A DNA stretch of 64,000 nt, from positions 84,319,561 to 84,383,560 of the forward strand of contig CM042152.1 in NCBI GenBank assembly GCA_023376005.1. The letters are read 5' to 3'. A model generated the notes under the pieces. That model did no database searches. It was given only the letters and a program-made list of their open reading frames with translations, and was not told the origin of the DNA. Positions 21,137 through 31,157 of this stretch are shown here, piece after piece. The stretch is from Doryteuthis pealeii (lineage: Eukaryota; Mollusca; Cephalopoda; Myopsida; Loliginidae). The position numbers and the translations under genes are program-made. How positions within the stretch are numbered: position 1 is the stretch's first letter; every line of letters begins with the position of its first letter.

Positions 21137-21252
21137 AACATGTCATCGAATTACGCCTTGGAAGACACAGGGCAGATAACTTGCTGACGACAAAGTAGTT
21201 TGTAGTCAGCAAGTTATCTGTCCTCTATCTACCAAAGCATAATTCGATGACA
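21137..21252. repeat. Foldback hairpin 30 bp past the linker exon
   Basis: TGTCATCGAATTACGCCTTG...GCAGATAACTTGCTGAC is inverted across an 18-bp loop as GTCAGCAAGTTATCTGTCCT...AATTCGATGACA. A piece of one arm recurs at 23794-23835. Confidence 0.85.
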
Positions 21253-21571
21253 CTTCTCAACTGAGTTGACATTGTCTGTCTGTCTGTCTGTCTGGGACCG
21301 AATCTGCGTCACTGCTTACGTCACAATATCCTCGGGATTTGCGTATGTTTAACAATGTGTATTTAATTTATAGTCCAAATCATTAATACATAGAATAAAT
21401 CTTATTCATTAAATATGTCTATGAAAATCTGAGTTGGATTAGTCTAGCAGGAAAAAAAATAGAGGGGGGGGGATAAATATTCGACTCAACAGGTCCTTGT
21501 TGAGGGGGGGGGTGCAAAAAGAAGCTAGTCAAACGCCTTCTCAACAATTTCGTCGTCAACGTCGTCGTCAA

Positions 21572-21603
<32 letters not shown>

Positions 21604-22585
21604 AAAGTTTTAGCAGCTGAAAGTCGCAACTCACCTCCTGCCGTCACCCCACTTCTATTTATACTACTGTTTCCCCTTAACATCCGGGCGTCTGCGCCCC
21701 ACACACGAGACCTTCGAGCCCATCCCGGCCGTCGGAATCCTCGCAGCCATCATCCGGGCACCTGGCGCTTATATACGGGACTCTAGCATCTCGACTTCGG
21801 TGCCAATGTGTCGCCCGTTCGCATTCTGAAGGACGCGGGTTCGATTCTACAGTTCCACATGCCAGCCCGCTTCCTTCGTTAATAAGACGGGCCTTCACGT
21901 TCGCCACTCACCTCGTGTTCCCTGTCACAATTAGCCGAAAAGCAATCCATGTTAGTACGTTTAAAATCCTGCATTTTTTTCTTCTTATATATCATTAAGA
22001 AATGATCCGGGTTTGATAAATAATCACTTAGTATGATTGATCTCTAATATTTTTCTTTTATTCCACAACGTATTAAAATCAATCCTATGAATTATTTTAT
22101 ATAAACATCAGTTAAAATATAACTAAAATAAGGGTATTTGCCAGCTCATCCCACTTATGAGGGCTGGACACAAGGTCTCATTTTTACGTGGGCGCATAAA
22201 AAAAAAATTGCGTCGATCTGGGAGGAAGGCCCCCTGGGAACGACGCTGATAACTGTACTCTACCGGTCCAGAGGCCGAAGCACACTGAACCCCCAGCCGA
22301 GGCCGGGTACAGAAGGTAAGTCTCAAAGCATAGAATCTGGAACAGATACTACACTTTATATATATAAATATAACTAAAATAAGTGCAATCTCTTTATATA
22401 CGTTCTTATTTAATTTCGTTATTCTTTCTAATGTAATGTATTTCATCACATTAAAATTTAAATACTTACGCCCGGAGTATTATATATTATCTATCCAGTA
22501 CATAATAGCTTGGCTTCGTGAGCGAAGATTAAGGGGGTGATTCACGTTGACTGCAGACGTGTTCATGCTCGTGAAAAGGAGATAG
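21253..22585. other. Intronic repeats, no gene
   Basis: Contains a (GTCT)n run at 21274-21296 followed by GGGACCGAATCTGCGTCACTG, similar to the 5' region of Helitron family B. A (CGT)n run is at 21553-21602. A GC-richer block at 21660-21910 includes a B-box-like GGTTCGATTC. None is a convincing gene. Confidence 0.55.
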
Positions 22586-22589
22586 GTTG

Positions 22590-23165
22590 GTTGTTTGGTT
22601 GGGTTTTACGGCATGTCAACCCTTTGGGTTATTTTATGCCGAATACTTCTATTAGTAATTTGGTATTCAAAAATGTTTAATACCGACAAAGTTTTGGAAT
22701 AATTTCATTTTTAATGGATAATACAATTTTGTTTATAAACTCATGTTTTCTATTTAACCCATAGACGGGACCCTAACAGGTACTACCACTCCGGTCAGAG
22801 TGGACCAGGGAGCAATGGTGATGAAGGGGTGCTCCACATTCCCCAAACCTCCAAAACTGGAACATTACCATCAGATAAAGTTTAACGTCATTCCCAGGAC
22901 ATGTAGACCCTCAGTCACCGCCTTCTAGCACTCATATAATAAAAAGGGGTTGGGGATTGTCATAAGGGCAATAGGGTTGGGGCAATCATATAGGTGCTAG
23001 GGTGTGACTGACCAGAAGATAGGGCCAAAGTGGAGTATTACAAGTCATGCTCATCCACCTGGGTTCTATCCTTAAGCATCACGGGTCGCCACCCATGGCC
23101 AACAGGTGGCCCCATTGGGTGAGTCTTACCCCTCTGAAGAGGTGCAGTCAGTGCATTCTAACGCC
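22590..23165 (+). repeat. Repeat family C, near full-length
   Basis: From GGTTGGGTTTTACGGCATGT through TTTAACCCATAGACGGGACC, AGTGGACCAGGGAGCAATGG and ATTCCCAGGACATGTAGACC to the GCCCCAGCCGAC end. About 575 bp. No coding potential. Confidence 0.85.
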
Positions 23166-23416
23166 CCAGCCGACAGGGTGGGAAAAGGAGATAGATCCCC
23201 CCCCCCGCTGTCTGGCTGATACCGACATTATGCCACCCGTTGACTTTACTTTTTTACTTAGACAACGTTCGTCGTGGTGTGGAGAAGAGAGCAGTGGTAT
23301 AGATAGGGGGAGGTCCGTCTCGGGCCATATTCTTATGTTGACAATACTCTTCGGTCTGCTGTAAGTTAAAAGCGTGGATATGTGTTTTTGTGGGTGGTTT
23401 GGGAGTAGAGCAAACT

Positions 23417-23790
23417 CAATGGCGGTCCCGGGCAGCACACACTCTAGCTACACCACGTGCTATGTGGGTAAATAGCGGAATTCCATACAAACCACAAGGT
23501 TTCAATACAGACCCTCGCCAACTCAGCGTATGAGTAGCATAGCTTGGAACTGTGTGGCAAATGGGGAGCTGGAGGGTATGGCACTCCACCTCGAATGCTA
23601 AAACAATGCTCTTGGTCAAGCGCTATTGAAAAGGGGATAGACTCAGCGCATAAGTTGCACGGCATGGGTAATCTGATCTGTGGAGTAAAGTATCTGGTAA
23701 CTGTGCTCCACCACAACAAAAACAATCTCCTTTGTCTAGCACTTGCGAAAAGGGGATAGACTCCCTCGCTGTCCGGCGGATACGGACGGG
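23417..23790 (+). mobile_element. Rearranged SINE family A pieces
   Basis: Three partial bodies: ACAAACCACAAGGTTTCAAT with CGCCAACTCAGCGTATGAGT, then CTCAGCGCATAAGTTGCACG, then CTCCACCACAACAAAAAC with GAAAAGGGGATAGACTCCCT. The tRNA-like head is largely lost. Confidence 0.65.
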
Positions 23791-23889
23791 TTGTAGTCAG
23801 CAAGTTATCTGCCCTGTATCTACCAAGGCGTAAACATTCATTGTTCTGTTGTGTCTTGCTTTGATGATTATTATTTACTCCTTTTGAGT

Positions 23890-24180
23890 TTTCACATCAG
23901 CGTTAGCTGATGGTCTTTCACTGGAGTCTGAGTGACAGCAAGTTTCCTCAGGTCTCCAGGACTCTTCTGAGTATTCTGGCAGATTGCAGCAGCGCAGTGT
24001 TCTGGATGGTATCAATACTTCCTCTGATTTCCAGACTTTCCAAACCCTTTTCCAATCCTTTTGGGACCGTTCCAAGTGCACCAACTACAATTGGTATCAC
24101 TTTGACTTTCATATTCCATAACTTTTTCAGTTCTCTCGCAAGGTCCAGGTATTTGTCCATTTTTTCATTTAGCTTAATTA
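23890..24180 (-). pseudogene. Second LINE C-terminal remnant
   Basis: The minus strand encodes DKYLDLARELKKLWNMKVKV, PIVVGALGTVPKGLEKGLES and NTALLQSARILRRVLET, the last segment of the LINE family also present at 20290-20905. It lies immediately before the duplicated linker exon, just as the first copy lies before the real exon, so both may have been copied together. Confidence 0.8.
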
Positions 24181-24210
24181 TTATTATTTTATTATTATTA
24201 TTATTATTAC

Positions 24211-24322
24211 AGCCCCTGCCACAATTCCCACGACACCTGAGAACCCTATTATTGACACGGTTCCTTTAGTAAATGTGTCCACAACAACCATTGTCCAAAT
24301 TTCAACCACTAATACCAACTTA
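24211..24322 (+). pseudogene. Truncated duplicate of the linker exon
   Basis: It is preceded by (ATT)n and TATTACAG like the original at 20961. The frame reads APATIPTTPENPIIDTVPLV and NVSTTTIVQISTTNTN, then runs into SINE B-like 3' sequence (TTAAGAAATTGATATTGTGT) and a stop. The donor side is lost, so it cannot replace the original exon without a new donor. Confidence 0.85.
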
Positions 24323-24415
24323 AGAAATTGATATTGTGTCACATCCATACTCGTGCGAAGGGGTTGCTGTTGACTTTTCTTCTTTTTTTAAGTTTTAATC
24401 CAGACGCAGATCTAT

Positions 24416-24700
24416 AGAGCCGCGTGATGTAATGGTTATAGTTGTGGGAAATGGACTCATCGAGCTGAGTTCAAATCCTGAACAATGCTGTTTACATTTC
24501 CCATAGCTCTAATACCCTTGGTAAAGGTATGCATCCATTAACTCTCCCTCCAGCTGTTGGTAAATAGTAGAGCAGACTAGACTCTAACCTTGGCTAGGTA
24601 ACCAGCCTAGAAGAAGGAAAACTGAATTCAAACCTGTTAAACTCCACTTAAGAAATTGACCTTGTGTTACATCCTACTCGTGCGGAGGGGTTGGTAAATA
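24416..24700 (+). mobile_element. SINE family B, near full-length
   Basis: A tRNA-like head GCCGCGTGATGTAATGGTTA and a B-box-like GAGTTCAAATCCTG are followed by the body TACCCTTGGTAAAGGTATGC and the tail TACTCGTGCGGAGGGGTTGG TAAAT. Inverted copies are at 58185-58455 and 63512-63970. Confidence 0.8.
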
Positions 24701-24777
24701 TCTATAGAGTAACGGGTGCCATTTTCTTCATCAACACACCCAAGTCATAGATATTTGTTTTTTGATAATAGGATAAT

Positions 24778-25190
24778 TCCATGTCAAATCATTCAGGCCA
24801 TGTCACCCACCCCCTTCAATTTTTCTGATTTTTTTTCTAGATGTGGACTATGTTAATATTAGACAATTCCCAAAATTTGAGCTTCCAATTCCAAAAATTG
24901 GCCGAGTTATGTCGATTTTTGGTTCTCCAAATTTGGTGGGGTTGGTGAAAAAAAGCTCTAGGACTTTTACAAACTAAAATAGATTACACAGAGTCTCCAT
25001 TTTTTGCCAACCCTATCAAATTTGGAGAGCTAAAAATCGACATAACTTCACCAATTTTTGGAATTGGAAGCTCAAATTTTCGGGATTATCTAATGTTAGC
25101 ATAATCCACTTCTGGGAAAAAAATTTCAGCAAAACTGAAGAGGGTGTGGGTGACAATTATTTTCTGGATGATTTGACGTCAATAAGTAAA
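24778..25190. repeat. Foldback element ending 27 bp before an exon
   Basis: The left arm (GTCAAATCATTCAGG ... GAGCTTCCAATTCCAAAAAT TGG) is inverted on the right (CCAATTTTTGGAATTGGAAG ... GGATGATTTGAC). Arms are about 165 bp with a short loop. Confidence 0.85.
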
Positions 25191-25216
25191 TAACTGTCTT
25201 CATTTTTGCATTTCAG

Positions 25217-25448
25217 ATCGTAGTCGTTTGTGGAATAGTACACATGTATGCTTCCCACGATTTTATCAAACCGAGCGTAGCTATTCACACATACAGCGCC
25301 ATTGCCGTTGATGGACACCCCGGAGTGATTCGATATCCAGCAAACAAAGTGTTGTACCTTTCACTTGTCTCACAAGTACGTGTTAATGTGTCGTTGGCAG
25401 CCTGCAGAGACCCTCATTATAACATTACCATCAAAACAGGAAACAATG
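25217..25448 (+). CDS. Spacer exon of the VWA/chitin-binding gene
   Basis: The acceptor is TTTGCATTTCAG and the donor AACAATG|GTACGG (a weaker donor). Length is 232 nt, phase 0 to 1, encoding 77 residues: IVVVCGIVHMYASHDF..., AVDGHPGVIRYPANKVLYLS and VNVSLAACRDPHYNITIKTG. It contains two cysteines and two N-glycosylation sequons (NVS, NIT). No named domain is recognised. Its place between VWA and the chitin-binding repeats, with matching phases on both sides, supports it. Large inverted repeats lie close on both sides (24778-25190 and 25500-26032). Confidence 0.8.
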
Positions 25449-25499
25449 GTACGGCCTATTTCTTTCTTTCTTTTATTTTAACAGTTTAAAACAATTAAA

Positions 25500-26032
25500 G
25501 GTAATTTATGAGGAAGTGCGTCCCGGTCTCCTGCCCCAGAAATTGCTACCCGGTGACTATTAAAATAACGTCCCCAGCTATGTCGTCTCAGATTTTCTTT
25601 TATTCATGTTTGTTTAAATGTCTTGTTTTTAGTTTAGATAAACAAGAATTACGACAAAAAAAAAAAGAAGCGACACCCCACCAATACATTTACTTGTAGA
25701 AAATATCTATCAATCTATCTCCATTTGTTCATATCTATCTATATTATTTTGTTTATCTATCTCAGTCTATTCCAAACTATATATCCATGTTCATATCTAA
25801 ACAAGAATTACGACAAATTTCTATAAATGAACAAGAATTACGACAAATTATGATAAATAAATAAGAATTACGACAAAAAAGAGAAGCCCCCCTCCCTCTA
25901 AAATACATTTAACGCCCTAAGTTGGTTGTTTTCTTTCAAGTAACACCGACATAGCTGGGGACGTTATTTTAATAGTCACCGGGCAGCAATTTCTGAGGCA
26001 GGAGACCGGGACGCACTTCCTCATAAATTACC
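25500..26032. mobile_element. Foldback MITE with 8-bp TSD
   Basis: Arms of about 85 bp (GGTAATTTATGAGGAAGTGC ... AATAACGTCCCCAGCT) are flanked by CAATTAAA at 25492-25499 and 26033-26040. The centre carries three copies of an AACAAGAATTACGACAAA phrase. It begins 52 bp after the donor of the preceding exon. Confidence 0.9.
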
Positions 26033-26052
26033 CAATTAAATAAATAAGCCAA

Positions 26053-26110
26053 AGATGGAACCATATGACCTTTAGGCACCCCTTTTTGATCTCGATTAAA
26101 ATGATATATT
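26053..26110. repeat. Foldback family H, single-end fragment
   Basis: GGAACCATATGACCTTTAGG CACCCC followed by TTTTTGATCTCGATTAAAA matches the left end of the family. Confidence 0.7.
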
Positions 26111-26227
26111 ATTATATTCCTTCATTGCCGTGTGGTTTGGTTTGTTTAACAGCATGTTAAACTCAGTGGGTCATTTAATGCCAGCAAAGTTTTGAAAGAT
26201 TCGTAGTGAGAGTTTAGAAGAAAATTC

Positions 26228-26459
26228 GGACCATATGACCTTAAGGCACCCGTTTTTGATCTCGATTAAGAAAGGACATGTTTTTAATTCACACCGTCAA
26301 TATCCGGTTGTTTTAACAGACGATTTTTAAATTTTTTAAATTATAAAACCCGCCCCTAACCCTAACCCCTAACAAACAACTGGATATTGACGATGTAAAT
26401 GAAAAACATGTCCTTTCTTAATCGAGATCAAAAAGGGGTGCCTAAAGGTAATATGGACC
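26228..26459. mobile_element. Foldback MITE family H, second copy
   Basis: Left end GGACCATATGACCTTAAGGC, inverted right end GTGCCTAAAGGTAATATGGACC, and a loop with CCCCTAACCCTAACCCCTAA. Target duplication not clear in this copy. Confidence 0.8.
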
Positions 26460-26840
26460 TGTAGAAGTTATTCCCCAGATAACATAGAAATAATATAATA
26501 CTCACCGTCGCAGTGGGATTCTAACTACCGTCGAGTTAGCAGACAAGAACAACATGCAAGCTGTAACTTAAATACAGTCCTTGCATGTTGCAGGGACATT
26601 GCAGACTGAGGGCTGAAGAGTGGGTACTTATTCATATCCCTACTCACCCTGAATACCATTAGCCAATCAAAACCAAGGAAATGAACTTGCCAGAATTCAT
26701 AATGGAATAACCCAAAGCTGCATATAAACCACCTACCAACACTCTAGAGATAGTTTTGTAGTCAGCTTGTAACAGAGATGAATACTTGACAAATCCAACA
26801 GGTCCTAAAGATTTATTAATCATAATTCTTGATGAATTAC

Positions 26841-27037
26841 TGTTGTACCGGCCGTTCCTACAGTGGAGAACATGCACCGGTTCTCACTATAAATAGTGAG
26901 ACACCGAGTGGAAAGGGAGGACTGTTCCCGTTAACGACAAGCTAGTCGTACATGTACCATTAATTGTAAATACACTTGTCTTATTTTACCCCATCTCGAC
27001 TTGACTTCTTTTTACTGTTGGGACTAACATCACAACA
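26841..27037 (+). mobile_element. Solo LTR with 5-bp TSD
   Basis: The block begins TGTTGTACCGG and ends TCACAACA (inverted TGTTGT/ACAACA ends) and is flanked by ATTAC at 26836-26840 and 27038-27042. A TATA box (CTATAAATA near 26888) lies 50 bp in, and TTGTAAATACA is a plausible polyadenylation region. No internal retroelement sequence is adjacent, so it is a solo LTR of 197 bp. Confidence 0.8.
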
Positions 27038-27154
27038 ATTACTTATAACTCTGAATTCAAACTTCAACTACTAAACTAAAACTAAATTCAATTTCTATCT
27101 ATTTGATTCCCACTGACACTTCTAAGATTTTCCAACTATTGTTTTCTTCATTAG

Positions 27155-27235
27155 TGACCGTTATCTGCCGAGAAGAGGGAATAGAGAGACCATGTACCAA
27201 AAATGACATTGAAAATTCCATGGGATACAAATGCG
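27155..27235 (+). CDS. Short cysteine exon of the VWA/chitin-binding gene
   Basis: The acceptor is TTCTTCATTAG and the donor AAATGCG|GTATGT. Length is 81 nt, phase 1 to 1, encoding VTVICREEGIERPCTKNDIE followed by NSMGYKC. Three cysteines and a CTKN motif echo the NPCTKQN start of the first chitin-binding repeat in the next exon, so it may be a partial copy of such a repeat. Assignment rests on splice sites and phase. Confidence 0.75.
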
Positions 27236-27314
27236 GTATGTATACTACAAAAAGAATTTTTAAATTAACCTCTTGGTGAGGATTTACTGTATTCTGTCAC
27301 TGAAGCAGTTTTTA

Positions 27315-28050
27315 GGGGGGGGGGCAAGAGGTTTAATGTTTTAGGTTTAAAGATGGCTGTGGTTATTATTAATACTAGTACAAAATAAAAAAACGCCCTC
27401 GGGCGATGTAAAAATAAATTTTTGAAACATATTGCCTGAGGGATGGGAGTAAAAAATTCAATGTCAGCGAGTTTGTACCCTAAGTAAGTAAAATCATCAA
27501 ATTCATTAAAGGATTAAAAAATAAAACAATTTCAAATGTAAACTTTAAATATCTATTAAAATAAAACAAACTATATATAGATATATAATACCAGTCATGT
27601 ATTTATTAAAACTTGTTTTAAAAAACAATGAGGACTGTCTAATGTTGCATGTTCAAATTTTGAGTGTATTTATTCTATGTTATGACGATTTGGGGTAATG
27701 TGACGTAAGCAGTGACGTAATTTTTGTTACGGACAAAAACCGGAAGCGAATCTTCATTATTAATAGATGTGTTCCTAAGTGTTTGCTTTTAACCCCATCA
27801 TATTTGGTGGACGTGCGGAAAAGGAATTCAAAGAAAGAAGGAAGAGACAAAGACAAAAGGTGGTTTTAAGATTTAGGCTTTATTCACGGGTCATAGCCAC
27901 CACTTGGTAAGGAAATTCCTTTCTGCCCAGTAGTAGTGTCTCGTCCCAGTTAAGGCTTAAGTCAGAATGGCCGAGAGATCATTTTGGGGGTCGGAAGTAG
28001 GTCCCTTTTTCTGCACATGCTCTTAGGGTTCTTCCGGTGTAAAAGTTTTT
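27315..28050 (+). repeat. Repeat family D, split by a Helitron
   Basis: Parts at 27315-27374 and 27768-28050 align with 14735-15080, ending CATGCTCTTAGGGTTCTTCC GGTG. Confidence 0.75.
27375..27767 (-). mobile_element. Helitron family B copy, 393 bp
   Basis: On the minus strand it starts TCTATTAATAATGAAGATTC after an A and ends with the stem GCCCGAGGGC, a T-rich spacer and CTAG before a T. This is the classical Helitron arrangement. No coding frame. Confidence 0.8.
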
Positions 28051-28200
28051 TTTTTTTTTCAATCTCATTTTAATCCCCCACATGTTAAAATATTTTTCTC
28101 ATATCTTTTTTTCTGGACATTAACGGGTACGTCTGCTAGTTTATAGTTGATTCAATGAATGTTCAGTTAACACTGTGATACGTTTTTGCTTTCCTTTCAG

Positions 28201-28985
28201 ATAATGATTCATTTCCGAATCCATGCACCAAGCAAAATATCCTGAACAATAAAATGCGGTTTAAACATCCATATTCCACCACTAAGTTCATTCAATGTAC
28301 GCCTACAGGAGAAATGGAAATCGTCAAGTGTCCAACGGGAAAACAATACATTGAAGCCCAGTCTGTGTGCGGTCCTCAAACTACGAATCCTCCCACAACC
28401 ATTTACACTGGCCCCAACCCCTGCACCAGAGAAGCCATTATGAGAAAGCAGTTTTATTTTTCAAACCCGTCTGACATAAGATCCTTCATTCAATGTGATC
28501 AATGGGGGACGCCTTTCCTTGTATACTGTCATCGTAATACGGTTTGGTCACAGCAAGCTTACTCCTGCGTTCATCATTTACCCGCAATTATTCCCTATGC
28601 TAGTAGTCTATGCAATTCCGCGGGAAACAAACAGTCTAGCTATCATCAAATCCCCGGAGACAGAAAATCATTCATTGAATGTTCTCGGAACGGGACCGCT
28701 TACCAAATGAGATGTCCGTTGGGAACGTTGTGGTCACAAGCCGACCATGCGTGCACCCCTGCTTCAGCAAATAGGGGTTCGAACAATAGTTTAGATTCTA
28801 CTTCCACTGTGGCCCCTACAAGACCTCCAACCCTATGCAAACACGGGAAATATCTTCCGCATAATGACCCAAACAAGTATTATATGTGTGAATGGAATGG
28901 TGTGCTGACTGAGATGCCTTGTCCTCGCGGACTAGTATGGTCACAGTTCATGAAAAGGTGTATTTGGCCAGATGGATCATCGTAA
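28201..28985 (+). CDS. Terminal exon: four CBM14-like chitin-binding repeats
   Basis: The acceptor is GCTTTCCTTTCAG. The exon encodes 260 residues and ends at TAA 28983-28985. Four repeats of roughly 50 residues start at NPCTKQN, NPCTREA, SLCNSAG and TLCKHGK. Each keeps the F/Y-x-x-C, C(P/H)-x-G/N-x-x-(W/Y)-S-Q and final cysteine of Peritrophin-A/CBM14 modules (for example KSFIECSRNGTAYQMRCPLG and TLWSQADHAC). Each repeat has four cysteines rather than the usual six. A Ser/Thr-rich linker separates repeats 3 and 4. These modules bind chitin outside the cell. The protein ends six residues after the last cysteine, with no membrane anchor or GPI signal. Confidence 0.92.
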
Positions 28986-29573
28986 ATATCAGGAAACAAG
29001 GCAATTCGGAAATATCTGTTGATGCGTAAAAAGATTTTTTTTTTTTTTTAAGAATTGGCAGTTTAGTTACTTAAAATAAGGATGACGGTCATCCTTAACT
29101 TTTTCCTCGTAAATTCCTACCATAAAATAGCCCTCATTTTATGTCCGTGTTTTTGCAATATTTTTTTCTGAAACACTCAATATATGAAACTATGCGTAGT
29201 CATACTAGTAATCCTTAACTTTTTCCTCGTAAATTCATACCATCTAACGGTTAGGAAGTTATACATATCGTGTATTTATATTTATACTTTTTAGTAATTG
29301 GTTCTAAAAATGTGTTAGCATTATTGGGGATTATGTTGTATGGTATTGATTTGTTTCATGTCTATATTCTTTGTAATTTAAGATCATTTAGCACTACACC
29401 ACTGTTAATATTTCGACCAATTATTCATTATTTGCAAGCACATTTTCTTACTTAAATTCTAATATTTATCAAAACGGTAATTGGGATATAGTTATATTTA
29501 TTTTAAACACTACTACTAGAAATAAGGTAGCTATAGCTTAATGACTGCATTGTTTGAAATTAGTGATAATAAA
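28986..29573 (+). other. Probable 3' UTR with AATAAA signal
   Basis: Follows the stop codon. AATAAA at 29568-29573 is the first clear polyadenylation signal, 583 bp past the stop. The phrase ATCCTTAACTTTTTCCTCGT AAATTC occurs twice (29089 and 29210). Confidence 0.5.
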
Positions 29574-29647
29574 CTACTAAAAATATATATAGCCAAGTGG
29601 TTTAAGATTATGATATATCCCGCTATTTTTACGGGAGTGCTGTTAGA

Positions 29648-29905
29648 GGGGCCGGGTGAGCTCAGTCGGTAGAGCGTTCGGCTAGAAACCACAAGGTTCC
29701 TAGTTCGATACCGGTCCCCGCCAACTCAGCGTATGAGTAGCACAGGGATCTGTGCGGTAAAGTAAGGAGCTGATGGTAGGTGTGGCGCTCCACCTCAGAT
29801 GCTAAAACAATCTCCTTTGTCTAGCGCTATTGAAAAGGGGATAGACTCCCTCGTTGACTGGCTGATACCGACTTTAGGCCGCCCCGTCGACTTTACTTTT
29901 TTTAC
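29648..29905 (+). mobile_element. SINE family A, full-length
   Basis: Head GGGGCCGGGTGAGCTCAGTC with an A-box-like TGAGCTCAGTCGG and B-box-like AGTTCGATACC. The body GTGGCGCTCCACCTCAGATG, CTAGCGCTATTGAAAAGGGG and the end GTCGACTTTACTTTTTTTAC complete it. About 255 bp, best reference copy in the window. Confidence 0.9.
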
Positions 29906-30114
29906 TGTTAAGCTAGTTCAACATTCTAACTGGTTCCTTATATCATTTTATCACAAAATAATCCATTGTAAATAAAATTTAAGACTATTTGTTGCGTCCT
30001 TAGATATTTACGTATTACTATTTTCGAATTTGCTTTTCTATCAGAGTTAACTGATAAACTGACCTCCTCTTAACCGACACCTATTCACACCAACAACACG
30101 TAGACCAGCTGTTA

Positions 30115-30116
<2 letters not shown>

Positions 30117-30177
<61 letters not shown>
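30117..30177. repeat. (CA)n(TA)n microsatellite
   Basis: About 14 CA followed by about 15 TA units, at the left base of the large hairpin. Confidence 0.95.
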
Positions 30178-30181
<4 letters not shown>

Positions 30182-31076
30182 TGTATTTTTGTATCTGTAT
30201 CCGTTGTTGGAAATACATATACCAGGTTTGGGCATAGGTGTGAAGCATTAACGTACTATATTATGCTAACTAGCAAATATATGCACCCTCCGGGTGCAAG
30301 TATTTAAGTTTTAATGTAATAAAATATTGTTTTAAATTAGAAAGGCTAATGAAACTAAATAAGAATACAGATAAAAAGATTTGAAACAGAGGGAGTATAT
30401 AAAAGATTTGAAACAGAGGGAGTATAATAAAAAATGGAACAACTGAAACTCACTCTTCCATCACTCTCGTCTTTCATTGTTATTTTTTCTAATTTAAGTA
30501 TTTAGTTAAAAGAGGAAGTAAAGAATAAAATGACAGTTATTTTATCTTGTTAATGGATTTCATTTAAGATTCATTGAAGAGATTTTTGCTTATATTCATT
30601 AAAATAAAACCAAACAGTTAGAGATCAATAATACTAAGCACATATTTATTAAATTCGATTTTTTAATATTAATATGCAAATTACCGCTATTTTGTTGTAT
30701 ATATAAACATAATTGCATGTTTTTAGTATGTAGATATGATTACCAGTATTAATAATTTAAAAACAATTTTATTTATAATTGAGGTTAGAAAAACTAAAAT
30801 CATTGAGAATGTGATGTCAATAACTAAGGGAATTGTGACTTGAGTAGTAGTATAGTTTCGGTTACAGACAGAAAAACACACAATCTCCATTATAATAAGA
30901 TGTTGTTACCATAATATGTTAGTTAAGGAATAAATATCAGAAAACTCCTTATTCCTTAACTAACACATTATGGTAACAACATTAGCATAATATAGTACGT
31001 TAATGCTTCACACCTATGCCCAAACTTGGTATATGTATTTCCAACAACGGATACAGATACAAAAATACATCTCAAA
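30178..31076. repeat. Large foldback element with a Helitron in its left arm
   Basis: Left arm 30178-30269 plus 30901-30929 is inverted at 30951-31076 (e.g. GTGAAGCATTAACGTACTAT against ATAGTACGTTAATGCTTCAC). Only removal of 30270-30900 makes the arms continuous. Confidence 0.9.
30270..30900 (-). mobile_element. Helitron family A, intact 631-bp copy
   Basis: Minus-strand 5' end TCTTATTATAATGGAGATTG and 3' end with stem GCACCCGGAGGGTGC, then CATATATTTG and CTAG. The site is A|T with no target duplication, confirmed by the uninterrupted right arm of the host hairpin (TATGCTAATGTTGTTACC). No coding frame, so movement would need an autonomous partner. Confidence 0.93.
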
Positions 31077-31120
31077 TATATATACGCACTAGAAGCATAC
31101 GGAGACGCAAAATCTACAAC

Positions 31121-31157
<37 letters not shown>

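Larger units (their letters stand above)
11020..28985 (+). other. Gene span: secreted VWA plus chitin-binding protein, six visible exons
   Basis: Exons 11020-11299, 15522-16073, 20961-21106, 25217-25448, 27155-27235 and 28201-28985 all have AG/GT borders and compatible phases (1, 1, 0, 1, 1, stop). Together they encode about 691 residues, with the N-terminus missing. The order is an unassigned region, a VWA domain, a Thr/Pro/Asn-rich linker, a spacer with cysteines, then four Peritrophin-A/CBM14-like repeats. VWA followed by chitin-binding repeats is the layout of mollusc shell-matrix proteins such as Pif and BMSP, so a role in a chitin-containing extracellular matrix is the best inference. 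Other invertebrate cuticle or gut-lining proteins share these domains. No signal peptide is visible because the first exon(s) are not identified. Confidence 0.8.

Noticed and set aside
29648..29720. tRNA gene
   Set aside because: A and B boxes are present, but the sequence does not close into an acceptor stem and continues into a shared SINE body found many times in the window.
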